A program made the position numbers and the translations under genes. From Pseudomonas sp. GM78 (GTDB taxonomy: Bacteria > Pseudomonadota > Gammaproteobacteria > Pseudomonadales > Pseudomonadaceae): a stretch of 47,270 nt of DNA. Shown in pieces: positions 1 to 8,099 of this stretch. Numbering within the stretch: position 1 is the first letter of the stretch; each line of letters starts with the position of its first letter. The stretch spans positions 1-47,270 of the forward strand of contig NZ_AKJF01000054.1 in assembly GCF_000282475.1 (NCBI RefSeq), read 5' to 3'. The notes beneath the pieces were generated by a model, which ran no database searches, was not told the origin of the DNA, and worked only from the letters and a program-made list of their open reading frames with translations.

Positions 1-33
1 TAACGCGGTACAACAGACACACCGCAGCCCCTG

Positions 34-62
34 GTTCGCCGGCAAGCCTGGCTCCTACAGGG
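34..62. repeat. REP-like palindromic element
   Basis: The stretch holds GCCGGCAAGCCTGGCTCCTA, which matches the common Pseudomonas REP core (GCCGGC and a GCC-GGC arm followed by CTCCTACAGG). Only one unit is present. The rest of the first 300 bases shows no convincing gene; the overlapping short reading frames on both strands lack ribosome sites and family resemblance. Confidence 0.6.
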
Positions 63-301
63 AATTGCGTACGGCTCCCGATCAGGTCGGCTGTAAGGCC
101 GCATCGCTGTTGCAGTGGCTTTTGACCTTCTTGCCGCCTCATGAGGCTCTCGCCGTCCATCGAATGCGTCCGTTTTCGATGGAACCAAATGCCCGAATCC
201 ACTCGTCGCGAGCCCGATATTTCCGTTCAAACTTTCTGTTTTGTGCGTCCTCCGACGTATACGAGCCCAAGCTCGTGCCAACGATGTAGAGGTGAATGAA
301 A

Positions 302-646
302 ATGGCCAATACAGGAAATAAAAATCCCGGCAGCGACTGGGACAAAACTAATGAAGCCGGTAAAAAAGGCGGTCAGGCTTCCGGTGGACAACAAACGCGC
401 GATAGCGATCGCATGTCCGGAGGCGGGCAAGGCAATCGCGGAGGCGAATTTGCCGAAGATAAGGAAAACATGTCCAAACCAGGCCAAAGAGGCGGCCAGG
501 CTTCAGGTGGACAACACGCCAACAGGGCTGACCAATCGTCCAACACTGGGCAAGGAAGCGGACGCGACAGCAATCTTGATCGCGATCAATCTGACAAGGG
601 ACGCAATGACGGTGGGATGAGCGGAGGTGGAGGCCGCAAGCCCTGA
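302..646 (+). CDS. KGG-repeat general stress protein (GsiB-like)
   Basis: This is a small, very hydrophilic Gly/Gln/Asn/Asp-rich protein of 114 residues. It carries two copies of the KGG stress motif (GKKGGQASGG near residue 20 and GQRGGQASGG near residue 62), the signature of the acid/heat/osmotic stress-induced KGG family that includes GsiB. Such proteins are soluble, probably disordered, and protective. The second of two in-frame ATGs is chosen because AGAGG sits about nine bases upstream of it and too close to the first. A strong hairpin terminator follows directly, so it is probably a one-gene unit. Confidence 0.8.
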   Translation: MANTGNKNPGSDWDKTNEAGKKGGQASGGQQTRDSDRMSGGGQGNRGGEFAEDKENMSKPGQRGGQASGGQHANRADQSSNTGQGSGRDSNLDRDQSDKGRNDGGMSGGGGRKP

Positions 647-662
647 TGCGGTCTGACCCATC

Positions 663-690
663 AAGCCCCGAACGCTTCGGGGCTTGGTTT
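663..690 (+). terminator. Rho-independent terminator of the KGG gene
   Basis: Perfect 10-bp stem (AAGCCCCGAA / TTCGGGGCTT) with a 3-base loop, followed by GGTTTT, starting 17 bases after the KGG stop codon. Confidence 0.8.
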
Positions 691-699
691 TGATCGTGC

Positions 700-749
700 C
701 GAACGAGAGTAATCGTTCGAGTCATGCATTCCTTTCAGGAATGCATGAC
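700..749. repeat. Two consecutive inverted repeats
   Basis: CGAACGA...TCGTTCG (700-706 / 713-719) is followed at once by a perfect 13-bp inverted repeat with a TTC loop (721-733 / 737-749). AT-rich sequence follows. It may be a second terminator or a protein-binding palindrome upstream of the methyltransferase gene. Confidence 0.5.
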
Positions 750-818
750 ATAAAATCAATGAATTTTTATTATTGTCTGGTGTGAAGTAGTTTTGATTTC
801 AGGACATGGAGAACGGCC

Positions 819-1538
819 TTGAAATCATCCCCTTCGAACGCTGCCGAAAAATTCGATACCTCACGAGCCGACGAGTACGCACGGCAGAGCCGTATCGCGC
901 TGGCAGGGTATGACGCCTGCCAGGACCTGGCCGCGTGCATGCTGGCGGCAAGCCTGGGCAACACCGGTGTGGCAAAAATACTGGTGGTTGGCGCTGGCGG
1001 TACGGCGCAGGAAATCATCGCCATGGCCAGGCTTGAGCCGGGTTGGCGCTTCATGGCGGTTGATCCGTCCGAGCCGATGCTGGCGGCGGCGAAGCAGCAG
1101 CTTGAGGCCAACAACCTGCTTGAAAGAACGACCCTGCATCTTGGCCACGTGGAAGACCTGGCAGCAGACGAGTCTTACGATGCCGCGACCTTGATCGGCG
1201 TACTCCATCATCTCGATGGGGATGCGGCCAAGCGGCAGATCCTGGGAGCTATTCGACCTCATCTCAAGCCTGGTGCGCCGCTGATTGTTGCGGGCAATCA
1301 GTATGCTTATGCCAGCCAGCCGTTACTGCTTGCTGCCTGGGGACAACGCTGGCGGCAGCATGGAGCCAGCCCGGAGGAAGTGAAGGTCAAGCTTGGGAAA
1401 ATCCTGCAAGGCGCTGACCCTCCACATTCCGAGGCAGCAGTGCAAAAACTTTTGCATGACAGCGGGTTTGGCGACACCACTCGTTTCTTCAGCAGCCTTT
1501 TCTGGGGTGCCTGGTTGACGTGCAAAACGCAGATTTAG
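819..1538 (+). CDS. Class I SAM-dependent methyltransferase
   Basis: A 239-residue soluble Rossmann-fold methyltransferase. Motif I is ILVVGAGG (about residues 54-61), the acidic residue binding the SAM ribose is in MAVDPSEPM, and motif IV resembles LIGVLHHLDG, as in the Methyltransf_11/25 group acting on small molecules. The substrate cannot be read from sequence. The start is TTG, chosen because GGAG lies seven bases upstream and no in-frame ATG precedes motif I. Its 3' end overlaps the 3' end of the convergent LysR gene by four bases. Confidence 0.75.
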   Translation: MKSSPSNAAEKFDTSRADEYARQSRIALAGYDACQDLAACMLAASLGNTGVAKILVVGAGGTAQEIIAMARLEPGWRFMAVDPSEPMLAAAKQQLEANNLLERTTLHLGHVEDLAADESYDAATLIGVLHHLDGDAAKRQILGAIRPHLKPGAPLIVAGNQYAYASQPLLLAAWGQRWRQHGASPEEVKVKLGKILQGADPPHSEAAVQKLLHDSGFGDTTRFFSSLFWGAWLTCKTQI

Positions 1539-2446
1539 CCGTGGCCAGGATTTCCCGCCTGTTTAATCCAGGTATCCAGCTCTGTCACCATTTTATTGAC
1601 CTCGCTGTCTTCCCGTTCCGAGGGGCGAACGATGGCGTTCCAGGCGATATCAAGGCCGTCGTTCAGTGCCGCCCAGGCCAGTTCCCCACGCTCAAGACTG
1701 GGGGTCACCAAATCGCGCTGCAAAATGCTGATGCCGTACCCTGAGCGAACCAGTTCGACGATGGCTTCGATCAACTCAACCGTGATCATGCGCCGCGGCA
1801 GGATGCTCGCGGGGGCGAAGAATCGATCGTATTCCCAGCCACTGGCGCGATCGGTCGAGTACGTCACCAGGTTGTAGGTCTTGAAGTCTTCGGCGTAGAT
1901 ATTCCTTCGTTGCGCAAGCGGATGGTCGGTGGCCATGATCGCGATCAGGTCGTCGCGAAACAGTGGCAGTTTTGCCACGCCACTGGGCACCATGCCGTCA
2001 TCGATGATGGACACGTCAAGCCGCCCTTGCATCAGGCTCGCGTAGACATCATCGCGAGGCACGGTCACCAGGGTGATTTCGATATCCGGTCGAAGGCTCG
2101 AGTAGTGCTTGATGAATTTCGGAATCCAGCGGAACGGGCCGTAGGAGGTGACCCCCATGCGAACAAAGGCCGTGACACCGCCGGCCATCGACCTGGCTTC
2201 GGACTCGGCTTCATTCAGAATCGCGATGATGTCCTTGGCGGCTCGCTCCAGGCGCACGCCCGCAGGGCTGAGCCTCAATTTGCCGCCGGACCTTTCCGTC
2301 AGGCTCACACCCAGCCGCCGCTCCGCTTCACGGATGCGGTGACTGACGGCAGAGGGTGTCAGCCATAAACGCTCGGCCACCGCCGTAATCGAATCGACTT
2401 GGGACAGAGTTTGCAACATCACAAGGTGATCCAGCGTGAGTCTCAT
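1535..2446 (-). CDS. LysR-family transcriptional regulator
   Basis: A 303-residue LTTR. The N-terminal winged helix-turn-helix (about residues 1-60, with SITAVAERLWLTPSAVSHRI) binds DNA, and the periplasmic-binding-protein-like effector domain spans about residues 90-295. It is transcribed away from the oxygenase gene at 2555, the usual arrangement in which an LTTR controls itself and its divergent neighbour. The predicted target is therefore the oxygenase and perhaps the substrate-binding protein at 3499. The effector is unknown, but an amino-acid- or betaine-like molecule would fit the neighbours. Confidence 0.9.
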   Translation of the reverse strand: MRLTLDHLVMLQTLSQVDSITAVAERLWLTPSAVSHRIREAERRLGVSLTERSGGKLRLSPAGVRLERAAKDIIAILNEAESEARSMAGGVTAFVRMGVTSYGPFRWIPKFIKHYSSLRPDIEITLVTVPRDDVYASLMQGRLDVSIIDDGMVPSGVAKLPLFRDDLIAIMATDHPLAQRRNIYAEDFKTYNLVTYSTDRASGWEYDRFFAPASILPRRMITVELIEAIVELVRSGYGISILQRDLVTPSLERGELAWAALNDGLDIAWNAIVRPSEREDSEVNKMVTELDTWIKQAGNPGHG

Positions 2447-2462
2447 AGTGGCCGACCTGAAA

Positions 2463-2489
2463 ATAATTCACAAAAATGCGTAAAATTAT
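2463..2489. promoter_or_regulatory. Candidate LysR operator / divergent promoter
   Basis: ATAATT (2463-2468) and AATTAT (2484-2489) form an inverted repeat in an AT-rich gap of about 110 bases between the divergent LysR and oxygenase genes. LTTRs bind such interrupted palindromes. No binding evidence beyond position and symmetry. Confidence 0.4.
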
Positions 2490-2554
2490 GAGCGTGACTT
2501 GTTTTTTCGGTCGATGCAATCTGAATCCAGCAGAGCCACCGGAGAACAACAACC

Positions 2555-3394
2555 ATGACCACCCTGCCTAGCAAACCTGCACCAGCCCTTGGCGATTTGA
2601 TCGATCTTGCGCGTTACCCCATTACCGACCGCACCAACCCGGCTTATCTGGCGCTGGTTGCCCGCAGTCAGTCGTTGCTGGGACACGAAGGCGTTGCGAT
2701 CTTTCCGGGTTTTATTCGTGATGAATCGGTCGCCGCGATGGCGGATCAAACCCTCGCACTGCACCCGCGCATGTTTCATTTTCGGGAAAAGCATACGGTC
2801 TACTTCAAGCCCCAGGAGGAAGGCTTTGACCCGGGACATCCGCTGCAGCGCTTGATGCAGACCGAAAAAGATACGGTCGCCTACGCTGACATTCCCGGCG
2901 ACAACTTGATCCGGCAGATTTACCAATCGGACGAGGTGCTGACGTTCATCCGGGATGTGTTGAACCTGGAGACGCTTTATCGTCACGCCGATCCCTTGGC
3001 AGCGCTTAACTTGCAGGGCTTCACGGCAGGGCAGCAGTTAGGGTGGCACTTTGATCGTTCCGACTTCAGCGTCACGCTGTCCCTTCAGGCGGCGAGCGCT
3101 GGCGGGGATTTCGAATACGTGCGCATGTTGCGTAATGAAAACGACGATTGCTACGAAGCGGTCAGACAGTTCCTCGATGAACCGCAAACACAGCAGATAG
3201 AGGTGTTGCCGCAAGTACCCGGAACCCTGACATTGTTCCGCGGCCGCTATTCATTGCACCGTGTGACGCCGGTGCAAGGGGAGAGGTTGAGGCTCAACGC
3301 GGTGTTCGCCTACGTGGACCAGCCCAATGTCGAATTCAGTGCCTATGCCCGCCAGTTGTTCTACGGGCGCACCACCGTCGATCCCCTGGTTTGA
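2555..3394 (+). CDS. Fe(II)/2-oxoglutarate-dependent oxygenase, HalD/BesD-like family
   Basis: A 279-residue soluble protein with a double-stranded beta-helix core. The iron-binding triad appears as H165-F-D167 and H235, with an Arg-rich strand (RLRLNA) that would hold 2-oxoglutarate. The overall pattern resembles the small HalD/BesD group that acts on free amino acids. True halogenases replace the aspartate of HxD with Gly or Ala to make room for chloride; this protein keeps Asp, so hydroxylation is the more likely reaction. GGAG precedes the ATG. It is next to an OpuAC-type binding protein, suggesting uptake and oxidation of a small zwitterion. Confidence 0.65.
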   Translation: MTTLPSKPAPALGDLIDLARYPITDRTNPAYLALVARSQSLLGHEGVAIFPGFIRDESVAAMADQTLALHPRMFHFREKHTVYFKPQEEGFDPGHPLQRLMQTEKDTVAYADIPGDNLIRQIYQSDEVLTFIRDVLNLETLYRHADPLAALNLQGFTAGQQLGWHFDRSDFSVTLSLQAASAGGDFEYVRMLRNENDDCYEAVRQFLDEPQTQQIEVLPQVPGTLTLFRGRYSLHRVTPVQGERLRLNAVFAYVDQPNVEFSAYARQLFYGRTTVDPLV

Positions 3395-3498
3395 GTGTCG
3401 CCAATAACAAGAAAAGCAATTGATTGATTCCTTCGCTTCACGTGTGTCGCACACAACAGTTCGCTGCCCCCAATAATAATGATTCGGAGCGTCTGATC

Positions 3499-4467
3499 AT
3501 GAAAAACAGGAAGAGTTTGCTGGCCTCGTTGCTCACCCTTGGCTTGCTCGCCGGCAGTACTTGCAGCCAGGCCGCAGGGTGGTGTGAATCGGGCCGGCCG
3601 GTGAAGTTTGCTGGTCTGAACTGGGAGAGCGGGATGCTCCTCACCGACATCATGATGATCGTGCTCAAGGAAGGTTATGGCTGTGCAACGGATCAGTTGG
3701 TGGGTAACACCATCATTCTCGAGACCGCCCTGGCCGGCAACGATATTCAAGTGTTTGGCGAAGAGTGGATGGAGCGTAGCGAGGTCTGGAAGAAGGCCGC
3801 GGCAGCCGGAAAGGTTGTCGGGGTAGGTGCGCCGATCGTCGGTGCGACCCAGGGCTGGTATGTGCCGCGTTATGTCGTGGAGGGGGACGCCAAGCGCAAG
3901 CGGCCGGCGCAGGCGCCCGACCTCAGGACGGTCGCCGACCTGAGCAAGTACCCGGGCATTTTTCGCGATTCGGAGGAGCCATCCAAAGGCCGGTTCTACA
4001 ACTGCCCCGCGGGCTGGATTTGTGAACAGGACAATACCGAGATGTTGAAAGACTATGGCCTTGAAAACACCTTCACGAACTTCCGCCCGGGCACCGGTGC
4101 GGCATTGGATGCCGCTGTGCTGTCCAGCTACAAGCGCGGTGAACCGGTACTGTTCTACTACTGGTCACCGACTCCGTTGATGGGCCAGGTCGATGCGATA
4201 AGGCTGGAGGAAAAGACCGGCGCCAATAAAGACGTGGTCACTATGGTCGGGCTCTCCAAGGCGTTTCATGACCAGGCGCCCGAGCTGGTCGCGGTGCTGG
4301 AAAAGGTAAATATTCCCATCGAACTGCTGAACCAGAACCTGGCGAGGATGACCCGCGAGCGCATCGAGTCACCCAAGCTGGCCAGGATGTTCCTCAAGGA
4401 GTACCCGCAGGTTTGGCACGCCTGGGTCGATGAGGCTGCGGCGCGAAAAATCGAGGCAGCGCTCTAA
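3499..4467 (+). CDS. OpuAC-type ABC transporter substrate-binding protein
   Basis: A 322-residue secreted protein. It begins with a classical Sec signal peptide (MKNRK, then LLASLLTLGLLAGSTC, processed near SQAAG). The mature part resembles the glycine betaine/proline betaine-binding OpuAC family, including early ligand-site aromatic residues (GLNWESGML) and YYWSPTPLM in the second lobe. The start is the internal ATG with GGAG nine bases upstream; the longer TTG frame lacks a ribosome site. No permease or ATPase is adjacent, so it would work with transporter parts elsewhere or as a stand-alone receptor. Confidence 0.75.
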   Translation: MKNRKSLLASLLTLGLLAGSTCSQAAGWCESGRPVKFAGLNWESGMLLTDIMMIVLKEGYGCATDQLVGNTIILETALAGNDIQVFGEEWMERSEVWKKAAAAGKVVGVGAPIVGATQGWYVPRYVVEGDAKRKRPAQAPDLRTVADLSKYPGIFRDSEEPSKGRFYNCPAGWICEQDNTEMLKDYGLENTFTNFRPGTGAALDAAVLSSYKRGEPVLFYYWSPTPLMGQVDAIRLEEKTGANKDVVTMVGLSKAFHDQAPELVAVLEKVNIPIELLNQNLARMTRERIESPKLARMFLKEYPQVWHAWVDEAAARKIEAAL

Positions 4468-4488
4468 GGGGGTAATCGCAAGGACGCG

Positions 4489-4779
4489 TTACTTGATCTG
4501 CACAAGGACCGGGCCTTCCGTCACGATCGGCGGGTCCGCGTGGATATCCGATGCATTTTTCTGAATCCACTCACGTGCAACTTTCAAGCTCGCATCGCTG
4601 CCGGCCTTGTCCGTGCAAACAGTCACCGACGTACCGCCATCACCGGTATTGAGCAGCGTGTAGCTTACGAGACCAGGCACTGTACGCAGGGCGGCTTCGA
4701 CGTCGGTTTTGCGCTCCTCCAATCGCTCGAAAAGCTGCTTTGCTCCAGCACCCAGGTAGGTTCTTATCACGGCATACAT
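4489..4779 (-). CDS. Small ABM-fold-like protein (dimeric alpha/beta barrel)
   Basis: A 96-residue protein preceded by an excellent AAAGGAG site, which decides this start over a longer upstream frame. MYAVIRTYLG at the start, a helix with LFERLEERKTDVEAAL, then VPGLVSYTLLNTGDGG and a SVTVCTD strand give the pattern of antibiotic-biosynthesis-monooxygenase-like or stress-responsive dimeric barrels. The typical catalytic residues cannot be assigned, so the function is unknown. It converges on the substrate-binding protein gene. Confidence 0.6.
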   Translation of the reverse strand: MYAVIRTYLGAGAKQLFERLEERKTDVEAALRTVPGLVSYTLLNTGDGGTSVTVCTDKAGSDASLKVAREWIQKNASDIHADPPIVTEGPVLVQIK

Positions 4780-4899
4780 GATCGTCTCCTTTGGGAACAC
4801 CCAAGTTTCAATTCCCCCCGATTCATTAAGCTTAGCCACAGGCCGGCGGCAAGCGAGGTGCAACGACCACTGGCGGCTTAGCCCGTCGACCCCGTTTCT

Positions 4900-6759
4900 T
4901 CACGCCTGATCCATCGTCTCAACCACCCCCTGATCCTCACCCAGAAAGCCACCGCTTTGATGCTGCCAGAGCCGCGCGTAGGTGCCGTTTCTTCCCAGCA
5001 ACTCAGCGTGGGTACCCTGCTCGATGATCCGCCCCTCGTCCATGACAATGAGTCGATCCATGGCCGCAATCGTCGACAGACGATGGGCGATGGCGATGAC
5101 GGTCTTGCCCTGCATCATTTCATCGAGGCTTTCCTGGATGGCGACTTCAACTTCCGAATCCAGGGCGCTGGTGGCCTCGTCCAGCAACAGGATCGGAGCG
5201 TTCTTGAGCATCACCCGGGCGATGGCGATGCGTTGGCGCTGGCCGCCCGAGAGCTTGATGCCACGCTCACCCACCAGGGTGTCATAGCCGCTGTGGCCTT
5301 GCCGATCGCTCAGTTGGCTGATGAAACCGTCGGCCTGGGCATTGGCCGCGGCGCTGCGCACCTGCGCGTCGGTCGCGTCCGGGCGGCCGTAGGCGATGTT
5401 GTCGCGAATCGAGCGGTGCAGCAGGGAAGTATCCTGGGTGACCATGCCGATAGCGGCACGCAGACTGTCTTGTGTCACCTGCGCGATGTTTTGCCCGTCG
5501 ATGCGAATCTCACCGCTGTTGACGTCATAGAAACGCAGCAGCAGGTTGATCAGTGTCGATTTGCCTGCACCGGAACGACCCACCAGGCCAATTTTTTCGC
5601 CTGGGCGGATATTCAGGCTCAAGCCGTCGAGCACCTGGCGTTCACCGTTGTAGTTGAAGCTCACATTGTCAAAGCTCACCGCGCCGCCAGAGGGCACCAG
5701 CACGCCGGCGTTCGGCGCATCCTGCACCTTGGGGCCGCGGGTCAGGGTTGCCATGCCGTCCTGCACGGTGCCGATGTTTTCGAACAGCCCAGTCATTTGC
5801 CACATGATCCAATGCGACATGCCATTGATACGCAACGCCATGGCAGTAATTGCCGCCACGGCCCCCGCGCCGACTTCGCCCTGGTGCCAGAGCCACAGGG
5901 CATAACCGCCGGCTGCCATGATCAATCCCACCACCAGTGCCTGATTGACGATCTCGAACTGGCTGACCAGGCGCATCTGGCGAAAACCGGTGTTCTTGAA
6001 ATCCTCCATCGCCGCGCGCGCGAAGTGCGCTTCACGATTGGAGTGCGAGAACAGTTTCACCGTGGTGATGTTGGTGTAGGCGTCCGAAACGCGCCCCGTC
6101 ATGGAGGATCGCGCATGGGCCTGCTCCTGCCCGACTTGCCCCAGTCGCGGCACAAAGTACAGCATGGCCAGCCCGAACAACGCGACCCAGGCAATAAAAG
6201 GCAGCATGAGTTTCAGGGCGAAGCCGCCGGCCAGTGCGATGATTGCAATGAAGTAGACGCCGATTCCGGGTGCGATTTCGATGAGGGTGAACAAAACTTC
6301 GCGCACGGCCAATGCCGTCTGCATCACCTTGGTGGTGACCCGACCAGAAAACTCATCGGAAAAGAATGAAAGGCTTTGCCGCAGCATCAATCGATGGAAG
6401 TCCCAGCGCAGTCGCAGCGGCAGGTTAATCGCCAATATCTGGTGCTGCACCATGGTGCGAAGCGCCACCAGCCCAATGCTGGTGAGCAACACTATCGCGA
6501 TCCCCCACAGCACTGAGCTTTCCTGCCCGTTCGCATCGCCACCGGCCTGCCAGGTCGAGAGCAGATCCACGACCTGACCAAGGAAGGAAAACAACCAGGC
6601 TTCGTAGATCGACACACTGGCACTGAGCAGCGCAAGCAAAAGGATATAGCCGCGGGCTCCACGCGTGCAGGCCCACAGGAACCGCATCAGGCCGACAGGC
6701 GGTGGTGGTGCTTCGTCGGGGGGGAATGGGTCGAGCCTTCGTTCAAACACGCGAAGCAT
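4900..6759 (-). CDS. MsbA-like ABC exporter (fused permease and ATPase)
   Basis: A 619-residue half-transporter. The N-terminal half has about six membrane helices (residues 35-310), typical of type IV ABC exporters. The C-terminal ATPase has Walker A GRSGAGKST (about 390), signature LSGGQRQ (about 500), Walker B ILLLDEATSALD (about 523) and the switch histidine in IAHRLST (about 558). It should act as a homodimer in the inner membrane exporting a lipid, peptide or drug. Start: ATG with GGAG upstream; the longer frame runs through the promoter region. Long open frames on the opposite strand here are shadows. Confidence 0.88.
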   Translation of the reverse strand: MLRVFERRLDPFPPDEAPPPPVGLMRFLWACTRGARGYILLLALLSASVSIYEAWLFSFLGQVVDLLSTWQAGGDANGQESSVLWGIAIVLLTSIGLVALRTMVQHQILAINLPLRLRWDFHRLMLRQSLSFFSDEFSGRVTTKVMQTALAVREVLFTLIEIAPGIGVYFIAIIALAGGFALKLMLPFIAWVALFGLAMLYFVPRLGQVGQEQAHARSSMTGRVSDAYTNITTVKLFSHSNREAHFARAAMEDFKNTGFRQMRLVSQFEIVNQALVVGLIMAAGGYALWLWHQGEVGAGAVAAITAMALRINGMSHWIMWQMTGLFENIGTVQDGMATLTRGPKVQDAPNAGVLVPSGGAVSFDNVSFNYNGERQVLDGLSLNIRPGEKIGLVGRSGAGKSTLINLLLRFYDVNSGEIRIDGQNIAQVTQDSLRAAIGMVTQDTSLLHRSIRDNIAYGRPDATDAQVRSAAANAQADGFISQLSDRQGHSGYDTLVGERGIKLSGGQRQRIAIARVMLKNAPILLLDEATSALDSEVEVAIQESLDEMMQGKTVIAIAHRLSTIAAMDRLIVMDEGRIIEQGTHAELLGRNGTYARLWQHQSGGFLGEDQGVVETMDQA

Positions 6760-6893
6760 TGGGGTCTCCGAAATGATCAGGGTGAGGGGATTCTGCCATT
6801 TAACGGGTGCTTTGACGGTTTGCAGGTTAAGGGCAGGACGCAATTGAGGGTTGGTTTTCCCGCATCTAAAGCGCTGAGTTGAATTTTTACAGA

Positions 6894-6928
6894 TGTAAAG
6901 GTGTGACGGGTGTAAAGGAGTGTAAAGG
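6894..6928. promoter_or_regulatory. Three direct repeats of TGTAAAGG upstream of the ABC exporter
   Basis: TGTAAAGG occurs at 6894, 6911 and 6921. The last two are exactly one helical turn apart (10 bp), a layout common for OmpR-type response-regulator sites. They lie about 135 bases upstream of the exporter start. Confidence 0.35.
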
Positions 6929-7014
6929 GCGCGCATTAGCCGGCCTCAAAAGACCACCCCTGACTAGCCTGGCTAAAGGCTCGAAACTGAGAGTGGCCTG
7001 TTTCTCCCTACCGT

Positions 7015-7680
7015 TTACGAACAATCAGAGGTTGAAATTTCGCTGGCGAAAGAGCCCGTGGTGCCGGTATCGACCTGAGCCGATGGGCTGACAGACATCC
7101 GTGCGCCGGCAGACAAGCTGCCGTTGATTCGGGGAATGTGGCACAGGGATGACTCCGTTCCCATGCTCATGCGCACATTGGCCACGTCCGCAGTGAAGGG
7201 CAGGGGCTTTTTGTTAAAGGTACCGCCCATTGCCAGGTCAAGGACCAGTTCACCCGTCTTACCCTCGATCTGGATGTCAGTGCCCATGCTGCCCGCCACC
7301 GTCAGTCTGGACTGATCGACGGCACACGCAGGTGCGACGATTTTTACCCCTGATTTTCCTGTCAGCCCTGTCAGTGGCTCGCTGGTGTACAGCGTGATAT
7401 CCAGGGCAGGGGAGGCGACGCGAACATTGTCCGCTGCGTCATTCACGAGCAATAACGCCTTGTTGTTTGTCGTCACCTGCAGCTTGTTCAGCGTATCGGC
7501 AGGGCCTGAGACCACCATTGACGACGTTGCAGCGCATTTGATCGACAGGTTGATGCCCTGTCGGGCTTCAACGCTACTGAAGGCGGCCAGCGTAAAGGTT
7601 TTTTCTGCAGCCAGTGCTGCGTAACTGGCCGTGCTCGCCAGCAGCGCAAGCATCAGTTTCATAGTGTTCATGTTATTCAT
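7015..7680 (-). CDS. Secreted DUF2807-like protein (head GIN / adhesin-like beta-helix)
   Basis: A 221-residue protein with a signal peptide (MKLMLALLASTASYAALA, cleavage before AEKTF). The body is a run of short beta strands with the FSSVEARQGINLSI and VSGPADTLNKL pattern seen in the DUF2807 putative adhesin family, which folds as a small right-handed beta-helix. Cysteines near residues 53, 115 and at the end could form disulphides in the periplasm. The start is set by AAGGAAG upstream. Function unknown. Confidence 0.65.
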   Translation of the reverse strand: MNNMNTMKLMLALLASTASYAALAAEKTFTLAAFSSVEARQGINLSIKCAATSSMVVSGPADTLNKLQVTTNNKALLLVNDAADNVRVASPALDITLYTSEPLTGLTGKSGVKIVAPACAVDQSRLTVAGSMGTDIQIEGKTGELVLDLAMGGTFNKKPLPFTADVANVRMSMGTESSLCHIPRINGSLSAGARMSVSPSAQVDTGTTGSFASEISTSDCS

Positions 7681-7844
7681 ACAACTTCCTTGTTTCACAG
7701 TAATGACGCGAGTGGCGCAGCGTTGTTTCGACACTGTACTGAGGCATGCCAAAGTCCACCAGCCGATCCCCTCCGGCCTGGGTATGCATCATCAGCGTGA
7801 CCTTGCCGGAGCGTAGCAGTAGAAATCGGAGGAACATGAAATGT

Positions 7845-7920
7845 AAAGGGGGCGGATCAATTTCCTAGAAATAAATCTAAAAAATCCGTCCCCTTTGCGG
7901 TCCGTCCCCTTTGCGGTCCC
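7845..7920. repeat. Disrupted Pseudomonas-type hairpin repeat with a 16-bp tandem duplication
   Basis: AAAGGGGGCGGAT (7845-7857) pairs with ATCCGTCCCCTTT (7884-7896) with one mismatch across an AT-rich loop, resembling a hairpin repeat frequent between pseudomonad genes. TCCGTCCCCTTTGCGG is then duplicated head to tail (7885-7900 and 7901-7916). This lies in the 419-base gap between the DUF2807 gene and 8100, at the point where core chromosome gives way to accessory genes. Nothing else in the gap is convincing. Confidence 0.55.
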
Positions 7921-8099
7921 CCGTTTTCGCCGCGTACGTTTTGTACGGGGGCGTTATTAGGGGGAGGGCCGCCAATAGGAACGAGCAACCCAAGAGTGAT
8001 TGAGTCCGGGGCGTGCTAACTCTGCGTCTTTGACAAGGAAAATGGTTGCTTCCCACTATTGGCGTACTAAGCTGATCTCGACCAACCTGGACTGCAGCT

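Noticed and set aside
4957-6369. 470-codon open frame on the plus strand
   Set aside because: It is the antisense of the ABC exporter, which has all motifs; His/Gln/Ala-rich content is typical of a shadow frame in high-GC DNA.
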